Below, piece by piece: positions 1 through 13,000 of a DNA stretch of 64,000 nucleotides. The translations under genes were made by a program, and so were the position numbers. How positions within the stretch are numbered: the first letter of the stretch is position 1; the number at the start of each line of letters is the position of its first letter. The stretch spans positions 4,062,446 to 4,126,445 of the forward strand of contig JANVCC010000077.1 of assembly GCA_025345505.1 (NCBI GenBank). Reading direction: 5' to 3'. This stretch comes from Todiramphus chloris collaris (Eukaryota > Chordata > Aves > Coraciiformes > Alcedinidae). The notes below the pieces were generated by a model. That model worked only from the letters and a program-made list of their open reading frames with translations, did no database searches and was not told the DNA's origin.

Positions 1-1964
1 GTTCCCTCACCTATGGTATTCTCCACCCACGAAAGAAGCAATGCAACACATGCAGAACTTCTGGGCCTACAAAGCACTACACTTAGTTCGGTTGCTCTAT
101 TGTTACGAGCTACATACGTTTAGGCATAGGGACTGTCTCACACAGACACAGAACACAAGCAGCCTTCAATGTAAAAGTATTTTCTTAAGGGATCATATTA
201 CATACAGCTATGTAAAAAATGGTAACGGTCTAACTATCTTTTAGAAGACACTCCTGATGAAACTGTCACACTGCCTCCTAATTGGGAAGAGAGAAACAAA
301 TATCCAGTCACAATCAAGACAGTTTAAGTACACCTCAATGTGCAGTGATCCATGAATCCCTTATTAAAGTCCAGAGATCCTTTCCATTGCCTACTTAGCA
401 GGAACATAAGTCAATAACAAAGCAGCACTAAATTAAGTTTTCACAAGCTTGTTGGTCTGCTATAATTGAGCAAGAAGCTAAAAGACTTGAAGCTTTCTTA
501 TGCGTAATGTGTTAACAAACTGTGTTTCTCAAGCTAGATTGCAGTGTTTGAGACTATGCACCATTCAAAGACTGGAAATAACTGGGCACCACATACCTGT
601 TCCCTTCTTCATCTCTACCTTTCCAATACAGCACATAATTTTAGAACTGGAAAACACACTGGAGAACACAACCGGAACACAACAGTATTCTCAATGAGCT
701 GTTTGTTGAAGAAATATTTTCAAATAAATTCACAAATAAGTAATTCATGAGTGAGAATTTTACCGTCTGATCATATAAAAAAAAAAACCAACCAAAACAT
801 AAAAAACCCCAGATAAACTCAAGAGAACTCCATAGGTGGGTCAAATTACTTGTACACATCTTGTTCTTTGCATTATTATTATTTAGCAATTTTAATACCA
901 GTCAGAAAGTATCATGGTCTCTAACAACTGTGCAAGAGCCAAGAACTGTGGAGACATGAAGACTGATTTTCTCTCCAGACTGCAGACTTCCTTACATAAA
1001 CGCATCAGCAGGAAAAGGAAGAGAGGAAAAGTATGATAGAAAGGGACAGCCGTATAGTTTCACAGCTATAGCTATACAGCTATACTAACCAACTCCCCAG
1101 TTCACTGCAGTCTTTGCTATGAGGAATTCATAAAGTAAAAATCCCTTCACTTTTCTGCATCCTTCAATGGGTAGAAAAAAGGTCTGATATTGCCCACAAT
1201 TGCACCTGTGACAGGAGGCAACAGTAGAAAAATTTTAATGCTTTCTCTCTACATTTTTATGTAGCAGGTAATTCTTCCCCTTATTAACTTTCAGCGATCA
1301 GTAGATTACACACTTCCTAATTCAAAAACTATTGCAACTTGTGGTGCCTAAAAGGTTCACAGAAAACAAGCAAGGATAATCAATGACATGAAGTGCCTTT
1401 AAGTGAGAAATTACTCCAACTATCAGTCCAAGAAAGAAGATATGAAAGACATCAGCAAAGTCACAAGTGTCCTGCATTGATTATTCACTGTTTTTCAGTA
1501 CACAAGACCTAGGGCAGAAAGTGAAACTGTGAGGTTCAAAATACCATCTATACATGAGTTGGGAAATTCCTTCTCTCTGCATTTTGTGGATACTGAAAAC
1601 TTAATGTCAGTTCAAGGGGAGACAGGACGTGTTCATGGAAGAGATGTGCGCTGAGGTCAGTTGTATAAAAACCCCCATATTTAGCACAAGGCCTGTGCAA
1701 GTTTTCCCACACATGCATTTCTAACCACTATTGGAGAAGGAATATGGACAGTTTGTCCAAATCTGTTTATAGTTATTAATATTTTTGGCACCTATAAAAA
1801 CTACCTGTAGGCAAGAAATTCAATGTTTGCCAAACACAGATACTAGTATTTCCTCAGTCTCAGATAATTCAAACAGCAGAGCAAGATGTATGGCACTTAC
1901 ACTCAGTTTACAAGGTTCCCTGGCATGGTTGTAAATTTAAGAGGAGACAACAAAAAATCCTTTT
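1..1964. other. Unique non-coding DNA, no gene recognised
   Basis: No open frame here has exon-like boundaries or a recognisable protein. The stretch is AT-rich unique sequence. It contains an A/C-rich run at 777-810 and a small cluster of repeated CAGCTATA-type units near 1062-1085. Nothing else stands out. Confidence 0.7.
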
Positions 1965-2159
1965 CAACATGAGGAGGAATTTTTTTACTTTCAGGGTGGC
2001 AGAGCACTGGAAGGGGCTGCATCTGTCTCTAGAGACATTCAAAACACCCCCGGATGCAATCCTGTGAGACCTGCTCTAGGTGAGCCTGCTGTGGCAGGGG
2101 GGTTGGACCAGATGATCTCCAGAGGTCCCTTCCAGACCCTGCCATTCTGTGATTCTGTA
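1965..2159 (+). mobile_element. CR1 LINE fragment, 3' end, 5'-truncated
   Basis: This matches the last 200 bases or so of an avian CR1 non-LTR retrotransposon in forward orientation. It starts with the 'aacatgaggagg' segment and the 'gggtggcagagcactgg' segment that encode the ORF2 C-terminus. It then runs through 'ggggttggaccagatgatc' and 'ccagaggtccctt' to the CR1 3' terminus, 'ccattctgtgattctgt'. CR1 copies are usually severely 5'-truncated, end in short octamer-like repeats rather than poly-A, and make no clear target-site duplication; all of that fits. The copy is diverged and cannot code. Confidence 0.93.
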
Positions 2160-5014
2160 ATATGAATTATAACAAAGGCAGGCAAAAATAAGGCTTTTCT
2201 TTCCCTCAAATCTCTTTAAAGATAGCCCCAGTCTTCATGCTTGTAACAAATTTGTTTCATCCTGATGATAGGCTAAGAATTTAAAATAAATTGAATAAAA
2301 GGGAATTAATTCCCTGCTTTGAGCCTTTTTCCAACATTAACATCCATTTTCACAAATTCCCCTATCATTCAATAAGAAACTGTTGCATGTAAATATTTCT
2401 TTGCAGCTCTACATGTGATTAATGAACTAAAACCAACCAAACAAAAACCAACAACAAACACCAAATAAATTAAAAGGAGTAGAAATTCCAAGGAGTAAAT
2501 TGCTGATGGAAAATCCACAGATACTGAAGTTCTGAAGAAAATGTTATAATAGGTTTTCTTCCAGTGTCAGAAGTAGGCAGGAAAGAAGGGAAGGAGGACA
2601 AAACCAAGAGAAAAAAAACTACCTGTCATCTTGAAACATTTTAATATGAAGGCAAAGAGTTAAGAAAGAGGCAATGTTTCATTTCAAAAGACAGAAGTTA
2701 GTACAGAACGAATTGATTACACACTGTAATTGCACTGATGCTTAGAAGCCATTATCATGAGAGCTCTGTACCTGTTTCAAAAAGGGAACGCAGTTTTCTG
2801 TTTATTCATTTCAGTGAATACCCACAAAGGCCTTTGGAGGATTATTTCAGAATTAAGAGCAGATGAGGGTGAAGCCCTAAACTACTTGGAAGGAAATTTC
2901 TTCTCTTAACACCCCATTATATTTGCTGTCAATCAGCAGCTCTTGCTTAAACACACAGCTACAGACAGTGATTTAGAGGGGATGCCCAGAAAAGATGAAA
3001 GGGTCAACTTGGAGAAAAACACTAAGCTGTTCTGTACCTGGCCAGCTCTCAGGCTTACTACTGAAACAGAGACACTCCAGAGGCACTGGGCTTTGGCAAG
3101 GGACACAGATTTTAGGTGCTGAGAAGACAATTCTGAAGCAAATGTATAAAGCCTTCCTATCTACAAGTTAAAACTTGCTGATCTTACTTGCACACTAGTG
3201 CTCCAGCATAGCCACAGGCAGCTAAAACACAACAGCACACACCACATTCAGAAAAAGAGAGAGCATGAAAGAGACTTTATGAAAACATGCCACTTGGCCA
3301 CTAGGACTGTATTTCACAAGCTATATTTATGGTGGTGCCTTCCTGGTTAAGACCCAGAAGTTTCTGAAGGATTTAGAAATACCAGTTAACTCCAAACAGA
3401 CACAATATTTCCCAAGCCAGTAAAATCCAAGCCTCCACTTGAACATAAACCACCAAGCTGTCTGAAGAAGGATTGAAGAGGGAAAATAACACAAAAGGCA
3501 ATAAAGTCAAGAAAGGCTGAAACTAGGGGTCTCTCCCTAGGAAAGGAACCATGTCCTGGGGAAAGACTGTGGGGTGGGAGGATACACACATCCAAAAAAA
3601 AAAAAAAAAAAAAGGCATTTGTGTGGTACATAAAATACCCAGATTACTTATTCTGTAGCTCAGTACAGAATACAAACCTGAAAAATTAGCATGCAATGAA
3701 TAATTTATTTAGCACTTTACTGTTGTTTATACAAATCACTTTCATGAAAGCAATGTGTATTCAAGCAATAAATCACTGTTCAGCACTCTGTCACGAGCAG
3801 AAGATACTACTTGACAGAATTATTGAGTGATGCTGCATGGCCACAAGGCAACTACAACAGAGATAAGGATGATGTCCTTGAATAATAGACTGCCTCCCTC
3901 TAGCTCCAGGGAAGAAATTGAATCTTTAAAGTAAAACTTTCATCCTGGGGTAGCAGGGGTAGTGAAAGTTATGGTTGTAAGTATCTTTCATCTGTATGTC
4001 CTAAAAGAGCCCTGAAAACATTAATTGATTGCTCCTAACAATAGTTCTGTCATGTAAATTTGGTTTATTATATGCATGCATGCAGAGTTGAAGAGTTTGT
4101 TGTGATACACAGGGAGGGAATATTTACTCTGATTAAATCCTGGGTCTTCACTCTTGAAATCATTCTTCCCTGTCCTCTAACACATGGAGAGATGGACATC
4201 ATAAGGTCCTGACCTACTCTTAAATCATAGCTTCTCACCCTGTTTATCTCTAACAGGGCACGAGTCAAATTCAAGCTTTCTATTCTCCTTTCTGCAATCC
4301 TAACATCTTTTTGCATCAACACAGATGGGAACATAGACTTCTTGGACTGATTTTCAGTCAGTAATAACACTATACTAACAGACATGCGATATGTTTTTTA
4401 GAAACTGAAAAAAACAAGCTTGGCACAAAGACAGTTTTTATTCAGCAGTCTTTTGTTACGCTTTACTGGGGACATCTACTCTTCCAAATACTTGTTCCCC
4501 TGAAAACACTCTTCTGCTATTCCCTACACATCTTGCAGTAACGAATGACAACGAAATACATCACTCTAGACAAATGTGGTGGGTCTCATCTTATGGCAAC
4601 CCTTTGTTAATGGTGTTAAATTCAAAATTAATCTGGCTCAGGTCTGGGCTTCACAAAGTGCCTTATGAGCTCTCTGGCAAGCAAAACTAATTTTGTTACT
4701 TGTTACTCTTCAATTGTGCTAAGAAGAGATGCAAAAATCAAGTCCTTGTGTTCTCAAAAATCTCAGGTCCAAATTCAGCACAACACTTACTTTAGTTTGT
4801 GTGTTAATCACATGAACAACAAAACAAGGCAAGAATTTAATGCACTTTGCTCGCCATGAACAAATGAGACAAACCATCCATTCAGCTTGTGCTCACTGGT
4901 AACTGCAGTCAAGGAAGCAGGAGAAACTACAGTAACACAGGGCTTTCTAGCATCTGTCTACGGAATCACCACTTGCCCTAAAGAGACGTAGGGCAGAACA
5001 TAAGGACGACTAAC
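2160..5014. other. Unique non-coding DNA, no gene recognised
   Basis: Unique AT-rich sequence. It holds a 16-bp self-complementary palindrome at 2300-2315, an A/C-rich run at 2427-2475 and a run of 20 A at 3594-3613. The open frames present are short and show no protein family signature. Confidence 0.7.
3594..3613 (+). repeat. Poly-A run, 20 bases
   Basis: Twenty consecutive A residues. The upstream sequence is not recognisable as a processed pseudogene or SINE, so this is called a simple mononucleotide run. Confidence 0.9.
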
Positions 5015-5191
5015 CTTAGCCAACTGGATGTCTTTATTACTGAAAATTGTATGACCCCAAAACTCCAGAAGAGTGAGCCCAGTCTCAAAAAGAGATGTTT
5101 CAGTCATTACCCAGTACATTTTGTCATCTGTTATTTGTCTGATTATGCAAGAAAAGTTCTTAAGATCCTTGCATTCTTTCACCCACTCCAG
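5015..5191 (-). other. Candidate internal exon, protein unrecognised
   Basis: On the minus strand these 177 bases are 59 open codons. Upstream is a TTTTGTTGCAG acceptor-like sequence ending at 5192. Downstream is a GTTAGT donor-like sequence whose GT lies at 5014-5013, following AAG. The frame begins and ends on codon boundaries (phase 0-0). The translation starts LEWVKECKDLKNFSC, contains DDKMYWVMTETSLFE and ends NKDIQLAK; it has three tryptophans and a globular, non-repetitive composition. I do not recognise the family. The pyrimidine tract is weak, AG and GT are common by chance, and the minus-strand frame stays open beyond both boundaries. A piece of an old pseudogene or a chance frame remains possible. 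The window's A- and C-rich plus strand is compatible with minus-strand transcription. Confidence 0.25.
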
Positions 5192-6336
5192 CTGCAACAA
5201 AATATGCCAACAGCAGCTGTTTGTAATACACTGGAAGGCATCTTGAGACCAATTGTAATGCAAAGGTCATATTTTTTGAGCTGTTTAATTTGTAAGGTTG
5301 TAATGTCATATGTTGTCAATAATTCAAGCTGGAAAATTGAAACAGTTAATGGGTCATCAATTCTTCACTTTCCCACCTTATCTCTTTCTCCCCAAAGAGC
5401 TGTTAAACCATGTTTCATCTGAGCAGACTCCTTGAACCTCAAATTCAAAGGTTTCATTTGTTTATGGAAAGAAACTTAGGATTGTAAGATGTAAGTAATC
5501 CCTTAACAGGTACCCAGGGATCATAACAGATATAAAGTGCACATTTCAGACTTGGGATATAAATTCCTGTTAAAGGTCTATTCTCACTGGGGTTCTATAA
5601 TCTGTAGAACGGGTTGATGCTGTCAGAATGAAAACTGCTGTATTTTAGCAGAGAGGAGGACTTAGTCAAAAACAACTTGATAAAGGAAGATATATTCATA
5701 GTACTATCTTTCCCCCAGTTCTTTTGGAAAAACAAAACCAAAAAACCCCAAACCTATTATTAACATGTGAATTACAGGTTGTTTCTCTTTGTCTTCCCCC
5801 TCATCCCCGCAACCAATTTATAGCCACCAGCTACAGATGAACCGCTTCCCATTGGCATCATCAGTGCTGACAGCCAGCCAGGGCAAGCCTAGTAACAAGA
5901 ACAAAAGTTGCTATTACAGGGTATAAAGTTTGCACCTTGAAAAGCTGCTCCCACTGAGAGGGTCCTCCTGCTGCATTCCCACTTAGGATCCCCATGAAAT
6001 TAGTGCTGGCAAAACACCACTTCAGGAAGCTGAGAACATCTGCTGACCTGCAGCACTGCTGCAAACATCCTCAAGATCACACGAACTTTAAAACAGAGCT
6101 GCATGGCCATATCCCCATTAAAAAAATAATAAATTGGAGCTATTACATGAAAATAATGCAAGTGTCCCTAGTCACAAGATACGATCCATAGTCCAGATGA
6201 AAAGCCTGAAATTAGTATTGAGATGGGAAGACATTCACCTGATTAGGGAAGCTTTCTCCAGACAAAACTCTTACAAAACTGTTACATTATTCTCATTCTC
6301 CTGATCTTATACAGAGCACAGCGCCACTCACAGATT

Positions 6337-6353
6337 AAAAAAAAAAAAAAAAA
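6337..6353 (+). repeat. Poly-A run, 17 bases
   Basis: Uninterrupted A run with no recognisable retrotransposed sequence upstream. Confidence 0.9.
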
Positions 6354-9300
6354 GAATAGAATGAAAAATAGAACCATGCAGGACAGAAGACATGGAAGAC
6401 ATGTTACTGAGCATCTGGTCAAAAGATCAGATCAGCTGCACATGAGCTAGCTCTCAAGTTATCTGCACCAGCTGTACACTTACCCCTGACTGAAGAGCAA
6501 AGACAGAGGTTTGTATTAACCTACACCCTCTGTACATGAAGAGTATTTGATATTTACCTCCACAGGATTCAAAGCACATTCAGCTCACATTTCCATGTCT
6601 TTGGGAAGGAGTCCAACAGAAACAAATTATTTCATCCTTTAATGGGCCATGCCATTTATAACTACTATACAAGTCAAGACACATTAATGCTAAATATCTT
6701 CAGGGAAGGTATTATGCCTGAAATAGTTTTCAGCAGCATTGTGGCCAAAGTGACAATCCCTTCAAGTTAAAAAAAAAAAACCCCAAAACTAAATTCCCAA
6801 GGCTTTTATTCTTTAAAAAGGCGCTCAGTGCCCTCTACACCTTTCCCTCCCCTGCAAACTCCAGTCTCATATTTCTCTTGCTGTATTTTTTGACCAGGGA
6901 GAAAAGAGGGAGAGATTAGATCTGGTGGAACAGGTGGAGTTTTCCACCAAGCAATGAGGAATAGGCACTGCACCCTTCCTGAGAAAGATGAGGAAGAATA
7001 ATGGGGATAAAGGGATGATAAAACAATCAAGACTTAGTAATTACAAGACATTCTGACCTGGGGTCCTTCCTCTGTCAGGAAGAGGACCTGCTAGAGTTTA
7101 GCTACCTCCGAGTTACAAAATAAGAAGACAGGCACAGGCTTATCCCCCACAGAGGATTCATCTCTTAAAATGAAGGGGTAGGATGGTAACTTGCACCTCA
7201 TATCTCATCTTTTCCTGGCACACATTTTATCAGGAAACTAACTCAAAAGGAGAGAGAAGTCAAAGCATATTCTAAACCTACGCACAAAAATCTTATTAAC
7301 TCACTAAGATGTGTGACTAAGATCCTATTATCTGAAGGATAACAAACCTAAGCTGCCTTCTGCCTATACCCTCAAAGCTTTGGCAGAAAGTGTAGAAGCA
7401 CAGGAGTCCCAAGTGACTGGTGACCTTCATCTTCATTTCTCCTCCTTCTCCTCATTCACTGTCAAGTGGGATGTAGGGGGAGATACTCTCATATAGATAC
7501 TCAAGTTTGGAGTTCTCATGAGGTCTTTAAGTGAAAGAGCCAAGTCAGTTCCTGACTTCCCCTTCTCAGAAGAGGGCAAGTTGAAGAATAATAGGCTACT
7601 GAGGGGGAAGCTTGTTACCAGAACTGCAGCACCCAAATCACTGACCATTTTTCATGACATGCAATTAATGCTGTCTTCTAGATGGAAAAATAATGACTAA
7701 AATCTTCCTGTGGAATCCTTTTGGACTTCCAGACACAATGATAAGAAACTGCACTGGTTTGGTCATTCTACTAGTGAGCGTATATTTGATATCTAAAAAA
7801 GCCTGAAGTCCTTTGTCTCTTCATCGCTTCCTTCGACCATTTTAGCTATGCTTCTGGCCAAACCCCCAGCTCTTACAATAAACAAAATTAGGGCAACATG
7901 CAGGTACAGGAAGGACTTCTTTATGGAGTATGATTTTGATCCTGAAACTAGCCCACACATCTCTATCTCCCTGTTGGTTTTGACATATTCCTTACCAAGG
8001 TTGTTTAAAAAAGGAAAGCGGTGCATTAACTGTCATTTTCAAAACACCTGAAATTAAAAAAAAACCCACAAACCACCATTAGTGCTTATCAGCAAAATTA
8101 ACCACTTTGCCTAAAGAGTGTAGCAGAGAAAAATGATCTGTTCCTCTCAACACACTGCAGAGAAGTGTATCGTTCCATCAACTGTACCAATGCAACAGTG
8201 AAATCTGGCAGAAACCTCTTTTGAGCTCTTATGAGAAGTTCAGACTCTGTAATACAAATGTTTTAGATAAAAAAAACTTTGGGGTTTCAGGATTTCTGGG
8301 TGTTCTTCCACAGCATGTTAACATCATACAAGTTCCTTGCTACAAAAACTAACGTACTGGTTTGCAGGCTTGATGAGCAAAATTCATCCCTTTAAGTCTG
8401 AAAGGGATCCATACAGTTGAAGTTCTTGCAAACCATGGCTAATCTGGAAGCACTAGAGCACTGCTTTAGAGGATTAATCTGAGAAGCACTCAACAGCTTG
8501 AAAATTATTTCTCCACTCTCAGATACTCCTTTCCTACAAAGGAAACACTTTATTTCTGAATGCAAACCTACAGAAAAATAAGCATGTGTCTCCGACTTAC
8601 ACCACATTTCCATTTTTCCAGCATTGCATTCCTAAATTCTAGTCCACTGATCTTTCCACTCAATCTTATTAAACTTCATTCTATAGCAAACCTATCTGCC
8701 CTAGGCCTTGACTAAGAAAGGGTTTCAGAGATACGAGTTTTTCCCCCAAACTGGACATGGCTTCCATACCTCATTCTCCAGCAAGCCATTACCTGCCAAA
8801 AACACCAGCAAAATACCATGGATTCATTTATGATAGCAGAGAATCCTCCTGAACTACTTCTAACAAACCCTCACCAGTTCACCGACCTATCTACTAAACT
8901 AATCTGTCTTACATTTACAGTCAGCCTTTTATCAAGACACCGGTATGAAATGCAGCTTTATATTCCCTTTGACATGTGCTTTACATTTGACACGTGTGCC
9001 TCCAGGGAAGTACATACAATTTTTCCCCACCATCACTTCCACTTGCTTAAAATCTGTTTTCAGGGAGAATGGTATTTCCGTATTCCCGCCTTTGAGCTAC
9101 CCAAGCAATTGAATAAATAGGTCTTATGGAAGAAAAAAATTCTCATGTCACCTACCACCTTTATCCTTGGCTGCCTGTTCCATGAAGCTCAGTAGAGAAA
9201 GTAGATAATTAGCCTTTACCCTTGGGCTTGCAAGTACCCAAGTAGTTTAGTGTTGTTGCACTGTGTTCCCCAAAGAGATTAAAGAGATAGGAAACAAACT

Positions 9301-9597
9301 GGTCTCACTCTTCAGGTTTCCCATGGAGCACTGATAATTTCCACCAGTTCGGGATGTCATTCAGGGAAGGCAGGACGTTCTGAGAAATTCATACAACTGG
9401 GGTAATGTACCCCAAGGACCAGATCTTTAGCCAGAGGAAAGCAGCAGAATGTCATGAATTATTGCCTCTAATTGCCTTCACTGAAAGATTTGCCTCACTA
9501 AGAGAAACACACACAACCAGGAAAGCCAAAATGAAAGAGATGACGTACCCAAGGGCTGCGACTCTTCCGTTGCACAAACTGCACTAAGCCCAGAGAG

Positions 9598-9617
9598 CAA
9601 AACAAACAAACAAACAA
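9598..9617 (+). repeat. (AAAC)n microsatellite
   Basis: About four and a half units of AAAC. It lies 44 bases before the C-rich tract at 9661. Confidence 0.9.
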
Positions 9618-9660
9618 GTACTATTTATAAACTGCAGGAAGCTTGGCTGCCCAAGGGCTT

Positions 9661-9680
9661 CCCCCCCACCCCCCACCCCC
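9661..9680 (+). repeat. C-rich tract C7-A-C6-A-C5
   Basis: Three C runs separated by single A residues. The minus strand therefore reads as three long G runs, which can fold as a G-quadruplex because each G run can be subdivided. This is low-complexity sequence with no proven function. Confidence 0.85.
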
Positions 9681-10036
9681 TTCCACTGCAGAGGAAGTTT
9701 ATTGCATGCACCTGAAAACTACTCACAAACTGAAAGACATTCTGTTAGCACTGAACTTAGTAAAATTAAATTTGTCAGGAAAACTAATGAAAGCCACCTC
9801 CTAATTTGTAAAAGGCAACACTGATGCTATTTGCACCAAGCTCATAGAATCTGATGGAAGAGGATGACAGGAAGCAATGTTCTACGTACCTTCACTCATT
9901 ACCATGAGTCTTGCCATATCTACTGTACTAAAGAGACAGTTGCCTGACACTACAGCAGGGGCTTATGTACAATTTTATGAAATAAAGAAAGCTTCATTTC
10001 CTATTTACATTAGAGAGAAACTATAACTTAAAAAAT

Positions 10037-10050
10037 TAATATATATATAT
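10037..10050. repeat. (AT)n short microsatellite
   Basis: A short alternating TA run in AT-rich surroundings. Confidence 0.8.
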
Positions 10051-13000
10051 TCTCATGAAGCAGAGACAAATACATACATCTTTCATCTGAAAAAGGTTTC
10101 ATGAACCTAAAAGCAGTCATTATGATTTTCTTGGATAGTGAAGATGTAATACAAAGACACAGCACTACCAGACAGTGGCCTCTACTTTTCTGAGGTAACT
10201 TACAGGCAGCATGAAAAGGTATCAGCTCTACAGATATACTTGTGACAACCCAAAATAAAATTTCAGCTCTAAGTAATGAGCTTCCTCTCATTTTAAAAGG
10301 GATTATCACTGCACAAATGCACCTAAAGATTAAAGACTACTCAGCTGTGGCTGAATGACATGTCATTAAACCAGTAAATTCTTTCCATAAAAACTGTCTT
10401 ATCCTTATTTTTTCTAAACTGGTTTCTTCTTCAATAGAAAAAAAAAAGAATGTTAAGCATTTTAGAAGAAGATTAAAACCAAAACTAGGCTAAAAAATAA
10501 AATGTCACATTATTTCCCAAAGAAAGAACTCAGGTCCTTTGGCTTTAATTTCCTTTCACAGAGAAAACATTTTATTTAGTGTTAGCTCCAAGTTAAATTT
10601 CTAATACAGTCTGAAAAGATGTAGAAAATATCAGCACAAAATGAACCAGAACATCTTGCTTGAGAAGAAACAGATGAAAAGGCAATAACTGGCTCACTGA
10701 TACCAATCTCACCAGGAAAAGGCAGATGCCTTGGAGTCAAATACAGAGCTAAAGACTTTTTTGTTGTTTGTTTCCTCCTAGTTTTCCCTGTTCCTTCCCT
10801 CTTCTATATGCAAAAAATGAAATGACTGCTCATGTTAGGCTAGTACAGTGACAAGGAACTCTATGCCTAGCAGAGAGAAAGGCACAAACTGAATACAATC
10901 CTTGTTGTTGGCTTCGCAAAGCACAGCAACTCTGGAAACATGGGATGGCACAAAGGGCAGCCTGGTGCCACTGCACCCTGGAAAGCCCCAGTGCCTCTGC
11001 AAACCCCTGTTGTACTCCTTCACGGACAGCCAGTTCCCGGAAGAAATGTCAGGCAAGAGAGCTGCAACATACAGATGTTTATCTTCATTCTTGTTCAATA
11101 GGAAGCATTAAAATGCCACCATCATTTACAGGTGAAAAGTTACACAAGATGGAGTTAATCAAGAAAATACCTTTATCTTAATTAGGAGGATGTGTGCAAA
11201 AAAATCAGGAGGGAACAGCTCCTGGTTGAACAGCACTGTTTAGGGGAAAATGTCTCCGATATTCACTGTCTTTTCCAGACCCACTGTGCTTGCTACCCTT
11301 GGACTTTGAAAACTGCATGCTGCCACAGCAAAGAGGAATTGGTCCCACTGAGTTCATCTGTGCCAAAGGACAAGCCATTGTGGAAAAGGCACCTAAGTAA
11401 ATAAAGCACAACTGATTTTCAGTGCAGCTTGTCCAGATGAGGAAATCATGCTCATAATTTCCACACCCAATTACCCAGCTTGCACTCTCAATTACACTAA
11501 TTCCATGCACAAATTAGACATGGCACTGCATGAGCACCTTGTCTGTGCAGTGATCTGCATTTCCAATTTCTTTGGTTTATTCCCCCTCCCCGTCTCTAGA
11601 AATCTGTCTCTAAAGTTTTCAGGGGCTGATATGGAAAGATAGGTAAGCAGGAAGTGCTGTAGACCATGGTTCTTCTGGAGAAACCTGTTCATTTCACAAA
11701 GACACTGCTGTTTTTCTCAACAGCAAATTAATTTTCTTCTTTCTCACTTCCTGAGGACTAAAGTTGTAACTTCTGCCTTCAAGTACTTTGAAAAAAAGCA
11801 GTGTACAGACAGCAAGGGGATGCATCATTATGGTGATAAGCAGTTTGCATTAGTACAGGAGCAAATTACTACTTCAATTCTAGATGACTAGCAAATTTGA
11901 GAAATACAGTTCCTCTTTCAGTATGTACAATCAATAACTCACAGTAAAGATTCAGGATCTGGGGAGTTTTGTTAGGTTTGGGTTCTTTTTGGAAAGGAGG
12001 GGCAGAAAGTCAAGATGGTATGAAGCAAAAATCTCTTATCTTGTACCACATGAGTCTCACCACTTATGGGAAACAAAATTATTTACTGTGCTTTGCTCTT
12101 CTAAAACTCTTTTCTATATTAATTCATAGAAAAGAAGATAAATACGGGAAAACAGAATAGGAAGAGAAAGGAAAGCCCCCATAGGAAAAGTTAGTAAAAA
12201 CACAAATGCATGCAACAGGCACGAGAAAAGCTTTCAAATACCAAGTGCTACCATCAAAACTGACAGTTTGTTGGGTTTTTAGGTGAAAATGAAGACATGT
12301 GTATCTTCTGAATACCAATGGAAAAAATAGCTGTGAAAAAAAAGATGTATTTTTTTCTGTTTAGTTTAAGACATAATCCAAAGTTTCAGATATGCCTATC
12401 CTTCTTGCCTACCTACATGAGCCAGCAGTGTGACCCTGCACGGACAGAAGTCCCCAAGGAAGTATTCAACACCTGTATTAACCATCTTGGTTAAACTTGG
12501 TCAAGGGATGGCAACATCACAGCAGTGCAAATCCCCACATTGTCAACACAGCCATACATGTTCAGAGAGAACTTTACTAGTGCAATATATTAACACATCT
12601 ACACATGCAAAGGATTTTTAGCATAGACCTACAGCATCAGCTATGCAAGTACCCCATCAGCAGTCTCTAGATTGAGGGCAAATGCTTTGCAATTAAATAA
12701 AATACTTTCTACTTACTAAACAAAATGCCATATTTAATGTCTTTTTTTCTTTTTTTTCTTCTTAAGTAAATAGACTATTTTGACTGCAGGTTATTAAATT
12801 GCTTTTAAATGCTGATGATTTGGCTAGAATAGAAATAAGCAATCTAAACTCCCTTCAAGTGCACTGCTCAATCTCAACTGAACTTGTCTATTTTTACATT
12901 AAAAGGCACGGTCTCATTCACTATTCTCAAAGAAAATAAAATTGAATTATTCAACAGCTTTAAAAATCTCCAAACAGTTGTTTTCTCCATGTATCCATTT

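Noticed and set aside
2300-2315. 16-bp perfect palindrome AGGGAATTAATTCCCT
   Set aside because: A palindrome of this length is expected about once by chance in 64 kb.
5051-5422. 123-codon plus-strand frame opposite the exon candidate
   Set aside because: It overlaps the minus-strand candidate, has no recognisable domain or splice support, and the strand asymmetry does not favour it.
10028-10309. Exon-like minus-strand segment ending at a GTAAGT donor near 10196
   Set aside because: The donor is good, but the only nearby acceptor has no pyrimidine tract and the translation is not recognisable.
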